DNA from: CAWFMO01 sp963817065
Lineage (GTDB): Bacteria > Actinomycetota > Thermoleophilia > Solirubrobacterales > 70-9
Assembly (NCBI GenBank): GCA_963817065.1
Contig: CAWFMO010000001.1
Span: 806,001 to 870,000, forward strand
Length of the DNA stretch: 64,000 nt
Direction of reading: 5' to 3'
Shown piece by piece: positions 23,723 to 32,702 of this stretch. A model generated the notes under the pieces. It was not told the origin of the DNA. It ran no database searches and saw only the letters and a program-made list of their open reading frames with translations. The number at the start of each line of letters is the position of its first letter. Positions within the stretch are counted from its first letter, which is position 1. Made by a program: the position numbers and the translations under genes.

Positions 23723-25174
23723 ATGCCAGGCGACAAGGGCAACGGAGACGAGCGCGACCTGCTGGCGTTCGCGGAGGCGATCGGCAACTACGCCGACGTC
23801 ACCGCGCAGACCGGTGAGGAGACCCTGCCGGGACCGTCGGGGCCGATCTTCGATTTCGACTCGCCGCAGTCCAACGACCTGATCGACACCGCGACCGGCG
23901 AGCACCCGGCGAGCCCGGTCCACCCCCAGAGGGAGTGCGCGACCGGGGAGGCGCTCGTGCCGCTGATCGGGATGCGGCTCGCGGTCGGCGAGGTTGACCT
24001 CGGCGAGGTCCGCCTCGTACGCGCCGGCGCGCTCGCCGATCCCCCCGCCGAGGCGGTCGGCTCCGATGACAACGTCTTCGCGGTAATCCGCTCCGGCCCC
24101 AGCCCCCAGGCCCCGGCCGCGGCGACCGAGAGCCTCAAGGGCGCGATCACGACCCTGCGGATGCTGAAGCCCGGAGGCGTCGGGCTCGGCTCGCACGGCT
24201 GGGTCCGCGACGAATCCGGCTGGCGGCGGTTCTCGACCGGCGCCGCTCGCCCGCGCCCGGGCGGTTACGAGCTGACCGCGGGCGAGGCCGACGCGCTGGT
24301 CGAGCTCGCGGGCCGGATCGACCACCGCGGCGCCCGAACTCCCGCCTTCGCCTGGGCGCTCTCGCGCTTCGACCTCGGCGCCGAGCGCACGAACCAGGTC
24401 GAGGCGCTGAGCGACTACCTGCTCGCGATGCGGGCGCTGATCGAGGGCGGCGGGCCGGCGAAGGCCGGCTTCGTGGCCCGCGCCGCCGCGCTCTGCGCGG
24501 GCGAGAAGGAGCGCCCCGGGGTACAGGCCGCGGTCGAACTCGCGCTGGCGCTCGAGCGAAAGCTGATGAACGGCGACCGGGTCAAGCCCGGCGACGGCTC
24601 ACCGCTGGCCGCGATCGCGACGATCGAGGAGATGCTGCGCACCCTGCTGCGCGGGATGGCGACCGGCGAGCTCGGATCCGACCTGCGGATCACCGCCGAC
24701 GAGATCCTGCTCGCCGACGGGCTCAAGGTCGGCGAGGGCTCGGCGCTGCAGCTCGGTGGGACCGCCGAATGGCGGGTCGCCGACAACGAGGAGACCGCCG
24801 AATGGCGGATCCCGGATCTCGACGAGGCCGAGCGGATCGTCGCCGAGCATGGCGAGCTGAGCTCCCCGTTGCACGACGTCCCGGCCGAAGGGATTTCGCC
24901 GCCCGCCCCCGAACTGGGGATCACGATGGGCGATAACAACGACGACCCGTTGCTCCCGAAACCCGAGCCCGAGCCCGAGCGCCAAGCCTGGCTCGCCAAG
25001 GAGACCGAGGAGTCGCTCGACTGGCCCTCGTTCGCGAGCCCGCGACCCAAGGGCGACCGCGAGAAACGCCGCGCCAAGGCCAGCGAGCGCGTCCAGTTCC
25101 TTTTCCCCGAGCCCGACGAGACCGACTGGTCACTGGGCGAGATGGGGGAGAAGAGGCGCCGCCGAAGCGGCTAG
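23723..25174 (+). CDS. Protein of unknown function, possible HEPN-like helical domain
   Basis: The 483-residue protein has no signal peptide or membrane segment. Residues ~1-180 look like a mixed alpha/beta domain (LVPLIGMRLAVGEVDLGEVRLVRAGAL). Residues ~205-310 are helical (RFDLGAERTNQVEALSDYLLAMRALIEGG, then ARAAALCAGEKERPGVQ), with the organisation seen in ApeA/HEPN-like domains that count or bind RNA; this is only a resemblance. The C-terminal ~120 residues are acidic and low complexity, with two near-identical TAEWR(V/I) turns. No neighbours suggest a pathway. Confidence 0.6.
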   Translation: MPGDKGNGDERDLLAFAEAIGNYADVTAQTGEETLPGPSGPIFDFDSPQSNDLIDTATGEHPASPVHPQRECATGEALVPLIGMRLAVGEVDLGEVRLVRAGALADPPAEAVGSDDNVFAVIRSGPSPQAPAAATESLKGAITTLRMLKPGGVGLGSHGWVRDESGWRRFSTGAARPRPGGYELTAGEADALVELAGRIDHRGARTPAFAWALSRFDLGAERTNQVEALSDYLLAMRALIEGGGPAKAGFVARAAALCAGEKERPGVQAAVELALALERKLMNGDRVKPGDGSPLAAIATIEEMLRTLLRGMATGELGSDLRITADEILLADGLKVGEGSALQLGGTAEWRVADNEETAEWRIPDLDEAERIVAEHGELSSPLHDVPAEGISPPAPELGITMGDNNDDPLLPKPEPEPERQAWLAKETEESLDWPSFASPRPKGDREKRRAKASERVQFLFPEPDETDWSLGEMGEKRRRRSG

Positions 25175-26311
25175 TTAGGCGCTCGCCGCCATCGCCTCAC
25201 GCTCCTCGCTCGAGGCGAACAGGTAGCGGTTGATCTGCACGAGACCCTCGAGGTCGTGGACGTCTTCGTCGAGGTAGGGAACGCGGATCACGCGCTTCTC
25301 CTTGAGCTCGCGGGTGATTCGCTCGATGTTGGCGGTGTCGCGAGCCGCGAGCGCCGCGTAGTCAGCGTAGTTCTCGACCACCCGACGGGCGAGGTCGTCT
25401 TCGAGCAGCCCGTTGAGCCCCGGCGCGACGTCGTCGCCGGCGCCGTCGAACTCGTAGTGGACCTTGTTGACGACGATCCCGCCGACCGGGAGCTTCGCCT
25501 CGACGAGCTTGCGGTGGAAGTAGACCGCCTCCTCGATCGGCTCGCCCTGGGGGCCGCAGACGATCAGGAACGTCGTGTTGCGGTCGGCGAGCAGCTCGTT
25601 GACGCGCTTGGCGCGCTCCTGGAAGCCGCCGACCATGCCGCTGAACGCCTGGAAGAACTCGCTCAGGTCGGCGAGCAGGTCGATCCCGACGACCTTCTTC
25701 AGCACGCCGAGAGCCATCGAGCTTCCGCGCCCGACGACCTTGGTCGCAAATCCGGTCGGCTTCATGAACATCTGCATCCCGCGGCCCTCGATGAATTGGG
25801 TCAGCCGCTTCGGGGCGTCGAGGAAGTCGAGGGCGTTGCGCGAGGGCGGGGTGTCGAGGACGAGGACGTCGAACTCGCCGGTCGCGTGGATCTCGAACAG
25901 CTTCTCCATCGCCATGTACTCCTGCGAGCCGGCGAGGGCGCCGGAGAGCTGCTGGTAGATGCGGTTCGAGAGGATCTTCTCGCGGGTCTCGGCATCCGGC
26001 GCGTGCTTGCGGACGAGCTCGTCGAAGGTCGCCTGGGCGTCGAGCATCATCGCCCAGAGCTCGCCCTCGATCTCGACACCGGCCTTCCGGAAGATCTCCG
26101 GATCGACCTGGGTCGGCTCGTTGCCGAGCTCCTCGAGCCCGAGCGAGTCGGCGAGCCGCTTCGCGGGGTCGATCGTCAGCACCGCGACCTTCTGGCCCCG
26201 CTGGGCGAGGCCGGCGGCGATCGCCGCCGAAGTGGTCGTCTTGCCGACGCCGCCGGACCCGGCGCAGATCGCGACGCCCTTGCCCTCGAGGATCTCGCCG
26301 ACGCTCGCCAT
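25175..26311 (-). CDS. BagB-type Get3/ArsA-like ATPase
   Basis: This 378-residue ATPase has the deviant Walker A GSGGVGKTTTSAAIAAGLAQRG, a switch region (LTIDPAKRLADSLGL) and DVLVLDTPPSRNALDFL. A C-terminal basic/hydrophobic region follows. Its ATG overlaps the stop of the upstream ATPase gene (TGATG), so the two are coupled. The tandem pair corresponds to the Get3-like proteins of actinobacteria such as Rv3679-Rv3680 (BagA/BagB) in M. tuberculosis, whose exact client proteins are uncertain. It is read on the minus strand opposite parA. Confidence 0.85.
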   Translation of the reverse strand: MASVGEILEGKGVAICAGSGGVGKTTTSAAIAAGLAQRGQKVAVLTIDPAKRLADSLGLEELGNEPTQVDPEIFRKAGVEIEGELWAMMLDAQATFDELVRKHAPDAETREKILSNRIYQQLSGALAGSQEYMAMEKLFEIHATGEFDVLVLDTPPSRNALDFLDAPKRLTQFIEGRGMQMFMKPTGFATKVVGRGSSMALGVLKKVVGIDLLADLSEFFQAFSGMVGGFQERAKRVNELLADRNTTFLIVCGPQGEPIEEAVYFHRKLVEAKLPVGGIVVNKVHYEFDGAGDDVAPGLNGLLEDDLARRVVENYADYAALAARDTANIERITRELKEKRVIRVPYLDEDVHDLEGLVQINRYLFASSEEREAMAASA

Positions 26312-27232
26312 CAGACCTCCGCCGCGATCCGCTCGAGGTCGGAGACCTCGAGCTGGGGCTTGAAGACGAACGGCAGGTTCGCGATCGGAGCTTTGACGGA
26401 TTTCTCGAGCCGCTTGAGCTGGTCGCGCTGGGAGCGTGCGCGGCGGTACTCGGAGAGCGCGGCCCGGATCGCGAGCCGCGAGCCGCCGTTCGCGCGCTCG
26501 AGCGTCTCTTCGAGCGTGCTTGGCCTCGCCGGAGCCGAAACGCTCCGGATAGAGGCCGTTCATGTAGATCTGGTCGACCGAGACCCCGACCTCGTCGGTC
26601 AGCGTCTGCTCGAGCGATGCGGACTCGTTGACCGGCATCTCCTCGGGCAGCGAGACGATCGCGACTCCCGTCTGCTCGTGGTCGGTGATGAAGCGGTCGA
26701 GCTCGACCGCCTGGGAGTGGATCGGCCCGACGCGGGCGATGCCGGCGAAGGTGCGCGGAGTCTGCAGGAAGCCGACCCCGTGGCCGGTCGCCGGCGCGTC
26801 GACGATCACGAGGTCGTAGGCGTCCTTCTTCTTGACCTTGCGGTCGAGCTGGGCGAGCTCCCAGATCTTTCCGATCGTGACCAGCTCCTTGAGCCCGGGC
26901 GTCGCCGCGGCGAGGTAGTTGAAGATCCGCGAGCGGAAGAGCAGGTCGCGCATCGCCTTGACCTTGACCTGGAGCAGGACGTATTCGCGCATCGACTCGT
27001 CGGGGTCGATCGACATCGCCCAGAGGTTGTCCGCCATCTCGACCTCGTGGAAGCCGATCTCGCCGCGGTTGAAGACCCTCGAGGCGGTCTCCTGCGAGGC
27101 GACCTCGCAGATGATCGTGCGCTTGCCCTGGGCAGCAGCCGCGAGCCCGAGCGCGATCGAAACGGTCGATTTTCCGACCCCTCCTTTGCCGGTGACGACG
27201 ACGAGGCGCTTGTCTAGTAGTTCGGGGGCCAT
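26311..27232 (-). pseudogene. BagA-type Get3/ArsA-like ATPase, frame disrupted near 26520
   Basis: From ATG 27232 the product MAPELLDKRLVVVTGKGGVGKSTVSIALG... has the A-type Walker motif (GKGGVGKST) and the segment AYDLVIVDAPATGHGVGFLQTPRTF. After ..YPERFGSGEA (around 26520) the frame is lost, yet the expected continuation (STLEETLERANGGSRLAIRAALSEY ... LPFVFKPQLEVSDLERIAAEV) is intact one frame over and ends in the TGA at 26313. One extra base therefore explains everything. Without the shift the frame runs into the next gene and mimics a 693-residue fusion. The site is not a known slippery heptamer, so sequencing error or recent mutation is likelier than programmed frameshifting. Confidence 0.8.
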
Positions 27233-27300
27233 AAGCGGGGCGGCGCATTCTGCCAATCAGGGGAAGGAAACGGCACATAACGACCGAATACCCGCTTTGC

Positions 27301-28107
27301 ATGGCTAAAAAGGCCAAAACAAAGAAGGACACGGCGCGGCCGAAGTCCAACAAGGGCGCCAAGGTGATCGCGTTCGCCAACCAGAAGGGCGGCGTCGCGA
27401 AGACCACCACCACGCTCAACCTCGCGGTTGCGTTCGCCGAGTCCGGCCACCGCGTTCTCTGCGTCGATATGGACCCGCAGGGCAACCTGACGATGAGCCA
27501 GGGCGTCGACCCCGACAAGGTCGAGAAGAGCCTCTTCGACGTGCTCGTCCACCAGATGCCGCTGCGCGAGATCATCGTCGAGCGCGAGATCGACATCGCG
27601 GTCGCGTCGATCGACCTCGCCGGCGCCGAGATCGCGATGAGCGCCCAGATCGGCCGCGAGCGCGCGCTCGAGAAGGCGATCAACGAGATCCGCAAGGACT
27701 ACGACTTCGTCTGCATCGACACCCCGCCGAGCCTCGGCCTGCTGACCGTCAACGCGCTGACCGCCGCCGACAAGGTGATCGTCCCGGTCCAGTGCGAGTA
27801 CCTCTCGATGCGCGGCCTGGTCCAGCTTCAGAACACGCTCTCGATGATCCGCGAGAACCTCAACCCGAAGGTCGAGATCGAGGGAATCCTGCCGACGATG
27901 CTCGACTCGCGGACCGTCCACGCCAAGGAGGCGGTCGAGATCCTCGAGGAGAACTTCGGCGAGCTGGTCTTCAAGTCCCGGATCAAGAAGGCGATCAAGT
28001 TCGCCGAAGCGCCGGTCCGCGGCACCTCGGTGATGAAGTACGAGCCCGGGGGCCAGGCCGCCAGCTACTACCGCAGCCTCGCGAAGGAGGTCCTCGCTCA
28101 TGGCTAA
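27301..28107 (+). CDS. parA: ParA/Soj family ATPase
   Basis: A Walker-type P-loop ATPase of the ParA/MinD superfamily: QKGGVAKTTTTLNLAVAFAESGHRVLCVDMDPQGNLTM, DFVCIDTPPSLGLLTVNALTAADKVIVPVQCEY. The Lys in the deviant Walker motif (KGGVAKTT) and the WCVDMDPQGN region are standard. It starts with a Lys-rich tail (MAKKAKTKKD). It overlaps the downstream FtsZ gene by 8 bases, with no parB alongside, so it may position FtsZ or another cargo rather than the chromosome. That partnership is inference. Confidence 0.9.
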   Translation: MAKKAKTKKDTARPKSNKGAKVIAFANQKGGVAKTTTTLNLAVAFAESGHRVLCVDMDPQGNLTMSQGVDPDKVEKSLFDVLVHQMPLREIIVEREIDIAVASIDLAGAEIAMSAQIGRERALEKAINEIRKDYDFVCIDTPPSLGLLTVNALTAADKVIVPVQCEYLSMRGLVQLQNTLSMIRENLNPKVEIEGILPTMLDSRTVHAKEAVEILEENFGELVFKSRIKKAIKFAEAPVRGTSVMKYEPGGQAASYYRSLAKEVLAHG

Positions 28108-29701
28108 GGACCAGCGCGCCAGCATGCGCGAGGGCCCCCTCGCGGCGCTCTTCCGCGCCACCGACGAGAGCCTCGAGGACTCGAGCAACGAGATCGAGGT
28201 CACCGCGAACGGAAACGGCGGCATCGCCGTCGCCGAGCCCGAGCCGCAGGTCGTCGACGTCGAGCCCAAGGTCGCAGAGACCGACATCGCCGATGCCGAG
28301 GTCGAGGTCGTCGAGGCCCCGAAGCCGAAGCGCAAGCCGGCGAAGAAGACGAAGACTTCCGCCAAGCCGAAGCAGAAGCCGAAGGCCAAAACGAAGCCGA
28401 AGGCGAAGCCCGAGCCCGAGCCCGAGCCGACGCCCGAGCCCGAGGCGTTTGTCGATGCCCCGGTCGAAGACCCCGAGGTCACAGAGCCCGAGGAGGTCGA
28501 GGTCGTCGAGCAGGCCGAGGTCGAGGAGACCGTCGCGCCCCAGCACCGCGAGGGCCTCCGCAACCTGATCTCCGAGTCCGACGACGCCCCGGCCTACGGC
28601 CGGGGGCCCGACCCCCACCGCTACGCCCCGGTCCCCCGCAGCCACAACGCGCTGCTGCGCGTGGTCGGCGTCGGCGGCGGCGGCGTCAACGCGGTCAATC
28701 GCATGGTCGAGGCCCAGATCGAGGGCGTCGAGTTCATCGCGATCAACACAGACGTCCAGTCGCTCCAGAACTCGAACGCCGACATCAAGCTCGACATCGG
28801 CGCCGAGATGACCCGCGGCCTCGGCTCGGGCTCGGACCCGCGGGTCGGCTATCGCGCCGCCTTCGAGGCCCAGGACGAGATCAAGGACATGCTCAAGGGC
28901 TCCGACATGGTCTTCGTCGCCGCCGGAGCCGGCGGCGGCACCGGCACCGGCGCCGCACCCGTGGTCGCCAAGCTCGCCCGGGACGTCGGCGCGCTGACGG
29001 TCGGGATCGTGACCAAGCCGTTCACCTTCGAGGGCGCGCGCCGCTCGGCCCAGGCCGAGGAGGGGATCTCCGCGCTCAGCGCCGAGGTCGACACGACGAT
29101 CGTCGTCCCGAACGAGAAGCTGCTCTCCGTGCTCGAGCGCCGCACGTCGATCACCGACGCGTTCGCGGTCGCCGACGACGTCCTGCGCCAGGCGGTCCAG
29201 GGGATCTCCGACCTCGTAATGCTCCCCGGCCTGATCAACCTCGACTTCGCCGACGTCCGGACGACGATGATGGACGCCGGCGACGCGATCCTCGGGATCG
29301 GGATGGGCTCCGGCGACCACCGCGCGATGGCGGCCGCCGAGAAGGCCGTCCGCTCGCCGCTGCTCGACACCTCGGTCGAGGGCGCGCAGTCGATGCTGCT
29401 CTCGGTCACCGGCGGCTCGGACCTCTCGCTGCTCGAGGCCGCCGACGCTGCCCAGGTCGTCCGCGAGGCCGCCCACCCCGAGGCCAACATCATCTTCGGC
29501 GCCAACGTCGACGAGGACCTCGGCGACCAGGTCTGGGTCACCGTGATCGCCACCCGCTTCGACACGCACTACGCGCGCAGCCAGCGCCGCCGGATGCAGC
29601 GCGATCGCGACGACGACCGACGCCGGCCGCCGAGCTCGGCGAGCACCGTGCTCAGGGACTCCGAGATCCCCCAGTTCGATCTCGGCCCCGAACGCCGCTG
29701 A
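28100..29701 (+). CDS. ftsZ: FtsZ with ~184-residue N-terminal extension
   Basis: The core (from residue ~185, LLRVVGVGGGGVNAVNRM) contains the tubulin signature GAGGGTGTGAAP, NTDVQSL, the T7/synergy loop LINLDFADVRTTMMDAGDA and a C-terminal peptide (SEIPQFDL) of the FtsZ type, so GTPase and polymerisation activity are expected. The N-terminus is unusual: an amphipathic REGPLAALFRATDE, an acidic stretch, a Lys-Pro run (~74-105), a Glu-Pro run (~105-115) and a second REGLRNLISESDD before the core. FtsZ normally begins almost at the core. It is coupled to parA by an 8-base overlap. Whether this is the only FtsZ in the genome is unknown. Confidence 0.92.
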   Translation: MAKDQRASMREGPLAALFRATDESLEDSSNEIEVTANGNGGIAVAEPEPQVVDVEPKVAETDIADAEVEVVEAPKPKRKPAKKTKTSAKPKQKPKAKTKPKAKPEPEPEPTPEPEAFVDAPVEDPEVTEPEEVEVVEQAEVEETVAPQHREGLRNLISESDDAPAYGRGPDPHRYAPVPRSHNALLRVVGVGGGGVNAVNRMVEAQIEGVEFIAINTDVQSLQNSNADIKLDIGAEMTRGLGSGSDPRVGYRAAFEAQDEIKDMLKGSDMVFVAAGAGGGTGTGAAPVVAKLARDVGALTVGIVTKPFTFEGARRSAQAEEGISALSAEVDTTIVVPNEKLLSVLERRTSITDAFAVADDVLRQAVQGISDLVMLPGLINLDFADVRTTMMDAGDAILGIGMGSGDHRAMAAAEKAVRSPLLDTSVEGAQSMLLSVTGGSDLSLLEAADAAQVVREAAHPEANIIFGANVDEDLGDQVWVTVIATRFDTHYARSQRRRMQRDRDDDRRRPPSSASTVLRDSEIPQFDLGPERR

Positions 29702-29786
29702 GCGCTCCGATCTCCGCTAGTTTCCTTCGCCAGAGCGTCGACGCTCCGGGCAGGCCCGGGGGAAACCAGTTGAGAGGAGCATGGGG

Positions 29787-30428
29787 ATGAATGGGCAGGG
29801 GATCGCCGCCAACCGGTGGCTGACCGCCTTCGTATCGCTGTTCGCGGTGCTGGCGCTGGTCGTCAGCATCGACATGAGCCAGGCGGGCGCCAGCCCGTCG
29901 GCGGACGCGGCGAAGAAGAAGTGCAAGAAGAAAGGCAAGAAGAAGAAGTGCAAGAAGAAGGTCGGGGGCGCTGCGCCGACGGCCCCGCCGTTCGTGATCA
30001 CGCCGCCGAAGCCGCCCGCGCCGCCACCGCCGCCGACCGACCTGCGCGCGGACCTGTTCTGGCCCGACGGCAACGTCGACATGGACCTTCACGTCTGGGA
30101 CCAGGTCGGAAATCACACCGGCTATGCGGACCCTCCGGGCGGCGTCTTCAACGGCATTCCCGGCACCGTGCACTCGGGTGACGTTGAGCTCGGCGAGGAT
30201 GGAAGCGAGGCGTTCCTCGATTTCACGATTCCAAGCACGCGGGCCCTCACCTTTGGCGTCTGTTACACGCAGGCTCAGGGGCCGCCGCCCGCGGACGCTC
30301 CATTCGAGCTCCTCTACTACGAGGCCGACGGTACCGAGGTATCGATCGACGACGTGATCGACCTCGGTGAGGATTCCAAGCTCTACAACCCCGACGGCGC
30401 ATTCGCACCTGCCGGCGACTGGTGTTGA
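29787..30428 (+). CDS. Secreted protein with N-proximal Lys/Cys cluster and Cys-terminated domain
   Basis: The ATG at 29787 lies 7 nt after AGGAG. A signal peptide (TAFVSLFAVLALVVSIDMSQAGA) leads into a Lys-rich element AAKKKCKKKGKKKKCKKK, then a Pro-rich linker. The ~120-residue C-terminal domain (DLRADLFWPDGNVDMDLHVWDQVGNHTGYADPPGG) looks like a secreted beta-sandwich and ends in Cys (AGDWC). The Lys/Cys element is the N-proximal form of the tail found on other secreted proteins here. Function is unknown. Confidence 0.8.
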   Translation: MNGQGIAANRWLTAFVSLFAVLALVVSIDMSQAGASPSADAAKKKCKKKGKKKKCKKKVGGAAPTAPPFVITPPKPPAPPPPPTDLRADLFWPDGNVDMDLHVWDQVGNHTGYADPPGGVFNGIPGTVHSGDVELGEDGSEAFLDFTIPSTRALTFGVCYTQAQGPPPADAPFELLYYEADGTEVSIDDVIDLGEDSKLYNPDGAFAPAGDWC

Positions 30429-30452
30429 GCGGAGCCTGAGGACTGAAGCGAT

Positions 30453-30488
30453 GCGAGCGGCCGGCGAAAGCCGGCCGCTCGCGTTCTG
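30453..30488 (+). terminator. Terminator with GAAA tetraloop
   Basis: A perfect 13-bp stem, GCGAGCGGCCGGC (30453-30465) against GCCGGCCGCTCGC, surrounds a GAAA tetraloop, followed by GTTCTGC. It ends the secreted-protein transcript 32 bases before the gamma-glutamyltransferase start. The weak T-tract is normal for this GC content. Confidence 0.8.
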
Positions 30489-30519
30489 CAGCCGGATCTG
30501 CGCTTAGGCTGCCGGAAGG

Positions 30520-32043
30520 ATGGCCGCCGACGGAGTGATTGCAGCGGGGCACCCCGAGACCGCCGAGGCCGGCGCCTGGGCGCTGCGCGAGGGGGGCAAC
30601 GCGGTCGACGCCGCGGTCTGCGCGGTTATGGCCTCGTTCGCGGTCGAGAGCCAGCTCACCGGGCTCGGGGCGGGGGGATTCATGCTCGTCCACGACCCGG
30701 CCCGCGAGGGCGAGGAGCGCGACGTGCTGGTCGACTTCTTCGTCGCCGCCCCGGGGGCCGACGGGATCGAGCGCCGCGCCGAGCTGATCCCGGTCCCGGT
30801 CTACTTCGACGACACGCCGCAGGTCTTCAACGTCGGCGCCGCCTCATGCGGCGTCCCAGGTACCCCGGCCGGGCTCGCCCACGTGCTCGAGCGCTTCGGC
30901 TCCGCGCCGCTCGCCGACCTCACGGGCCCCGGGATCCGGCTCGCGCGCGAGGGCGCGCCGGTCAACGCCGAGCAGGCATACGTGTTCGAGATCCTGGCGC
31001 CGATCTATACGCGCACCGATCAGACCCGCGAGCTCTACGCGCCAGAGGGCCGGGTCCTGCAGGAGGGCGAGACCTTCCGCTTCCCCGAGCTCGCCGAGGC
31101 GCTCGAGCGCTACGGGGAGGAGGGACCCGAGCCCTTCTACCGCGGCGCGATCGCCGAGGCGCTCTCGGAGTTCGTCGTCGCCGAGGGCGGGATCCTCGGA
31201 ACCGCCGACCTCGCCGCCTACGAGGCGGTCGAGCGGCAGCCGATCTCGGTTCCCTTCCGCGGCAACGAGGTACTGACCAACCCGCCGCCCTCTTCGGGCG
31301 GGACCCTGATCGCGTTCTGCCTCGGGCTGCTCGAGCGGATGGGCGAGCGCAGCGACGTCGAGCGGATCGTCGCCGCGATGGCGGCGGCCAACGACAGTCG
31401 CGGCGACGAGTTCGCCGAGGGCCTCTACGAAGACGGCTTCGCGGAGCGCTTCCTCGACCCCGCGCGGCTCGACACCGAGGCCGGCGACGCACTCGGCTCG
31501 ACCACCCACCTCTCGGTCATCGACCGCGACGGGATGTGCGCGACCTGCACCTGCTCGAACGGGACCGGCTCCGGGCTGCTCGTCCCGGGGACCGGCGTCC
31601 ACCTCAACAACATGCTCGGCGAGGAGGACCTCAACCCGCTCGGCTTCCACAAGATCGAGCCGGGCCGCCGGGTGACCTCGATGATGGCGCCGACGGTTGT
31701 GCTCAATGACGGCGAGGTCGGGCTCGGGCTCGGCAGCGCGGGCTCGAACCGGATCCGCTCGGCGATCTTGCAGACGATCATCCGCTCGGTCGAGGAGGAC
31801 CTGGGCGCCGACGACGCGGTCCGGGCGCCGCGGATCCACTTCGAGGCCGACACCCTGCAGGCCGAGCCGGGGATCGACGGCGCCGCGCTCGAACGGCTCG
31901 AGACGCGCGGGGTCAAGGTCGCGCGCTGGGAGCGGCAGAACCTCTTCTTCGGCGGCGTCCAGGCGGTCTCCCGCGACCCCGAGACCGGCGAGCTGAGCGG
32001 CGGCGGTGACCCGCGCCGCGGCGGCGCCGTGGTCGTGGTCTGA
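30520..32043 (+). CDS. Gamma-glutamyltransferase family protein
   Basis: A 507-residue Ntn-hydrolase of the GGT family. The N-terminal AAGHPETAEAGAWALREGGNAVDAAVCAVM and the later maturation site GSTTHLSVIDRDG, where the Thr becomes the nucleophile after autocleavage, are typical. NGTGSGLLVPGTGVHLNNML and the C-terminal GSAGSNRIRSAILQTI complete the family pattern. It would hydrolyse or transfer gamma-glutamyl groups from glutathione-like substrates (or act in mycothiol-type breakdown). No signal peptide is seen, so it may be cytosolic, which is unusual for GGT. Confidence 0.9.
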   Translation: MAADGVIAAGHPETAEAGAWALREGGNAVDAAVCAVMASFAVESQLTGLGAGGFMLVHDPAREGEERDVLVDFFVAAPGADGIERRAELIPVPVYFDDTPQVFNVGAASCGVPGTPAGLAHVLERFGSAPLADLTGPGIRLAREGAPVNAEQAYVFEILAPIYTRTDQTRELYAPEGRVLQEGETFRFPELAEALERYGEEGPEPFYRGAIAEALSEFVVAEGGILGTADLAAYEAVERQPISVPFRGNEVLTNPPPSSGGTLIAFCLGLLERMGERSDVERIVAAMAAANDSRGDEFAEGLYEDGFAERFLDPARLDTEAGDALGSTTHLSVIDRDGMCATCTCSNGTGSGLLVPGTGVHLNNMLGEEDLNPLGFHKIEPGRRVTSMMAPTVVLNDGEVGLGLGSAGSNRIRSAILQTIIRSVEEDLGADDAVRAPRIHFEADTLQAEPGIDGAALERLETRGVKVARWERQNLFFGGVQAVSRDPETGELSGGGDPRRGGAVVVV

Positions 32044-32053
32044 GGCGCGCGCT

Positions 32054-32686
32054 CTAGCCGGAGCGAACGCGGCCGTTCGAGGAGGCGCGCTCGGCGATCT
32101 GCTCCGCCTGCTCGATCGCCTCGCCGGCGGCGGCGAGCGCGGAGCCGAGCACCCGCAGACGCTCGTCCTCCTCGCGCGTCTCGAGCAGCAGCTGCTTGGT
32201 CTCGTCCGGGAGCTCGACCCGCGCCGCGAGCGCGTAGGAATCGGCGCCCGTGAGCTCCGCGGGATCCGGGCGCTGGCCAGTCGCGCGCTCGGCGAGCTCG
32301 GCGAAGTTCTCGCGCGCGAGCTTCGCGGCGTCCTCGTCGCCGGCGTCGGGGCCGTCCTCGGGCGGGATCAGCTCCACGTCGCCGGCCGGGTAGTCGCTGG
32401 CGTCGAAGCGGTCAAGAACCTTGAAGGGGGTCTCGCCGGAGACGAGGATGTTGAGCCGTCCGTCCTCGAACCGGTCGAGCACCTCGTCGACGCGGGCCGT
32501 GCAGCCGATCGATCGGGCGCCGTCCTCGTCCTTGAACACGATTCCGAACGGCTGCTCGGCATCGAGCGAGTGGCCGACCATGCGCTTGTAGCGGTCCTCG
32601 AAGATGTGGAGCGCGGTGCGCTCGCCGGGAAGCAGCACGACCGGGAGCTCGAATATCGGCAACTCGCGGGCGTCCTCTCCGGCCAT
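32054..32686 (-). CDS. LON substrate-binding domain protein
   Basis: A stand-alone LON N-terminal (PUA-like) domain: ELPIFELPVVLLPGERTALHIFEDRYKRMVGHSL, ARVDEVLDRFEDGRLNILVSGETPFKVL. The 210-residue length, with no AAA or protease domain, is typical of the widespread single-domain form. The ATG at 32686 is preferred to an upstream GTG, which would overlap the divergent cyclase start. The role is unknown; it may be a substrate-recognition adaptor. Confidence 0.88.
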   Translation of the reverse strand: MAGEDARELPIFELPVVLLPGERTALHIFEDRYKRMVGHSLDAEQPFGIVFKDEDGARSIGCTARVDEVLDRFEDGRLNILVSGETPFKVLDRFDASDYPAGDVELIPPEDGPDAGDEDAAKLARENFAELAERATGQRPDPAELTGADSYALAARVELPDETKQLLLETREEDERLRVLGSALAAAGEAIEQAEQIAERASSNGRVRSG

Positions 32687-32702
32687 CGCCCGATGGTAGA
32701 AG

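Noticed and set aside
26500..26560. Programmed ribosomal frameshift in the first ATPase
   Set aside because: No slippery heptamer, no stop-adjacent context and no downstream hairpin was recognised; an indel is simpler.
25256..27217. A 653-residue plus-strand open frame opposite the Get3-like pair
   Set aside because: No motifs and Arg/Ala/Val/Leu shadow composition; the minus-strand P-loops are clear.
25175..27256. A natural fusion of two ATPases
   Set aside because: The bridge is out-of-frame sequence, and the correct C-terminus of the first ATPase is preserved one frame over with a TGA overlapping the next ATG.
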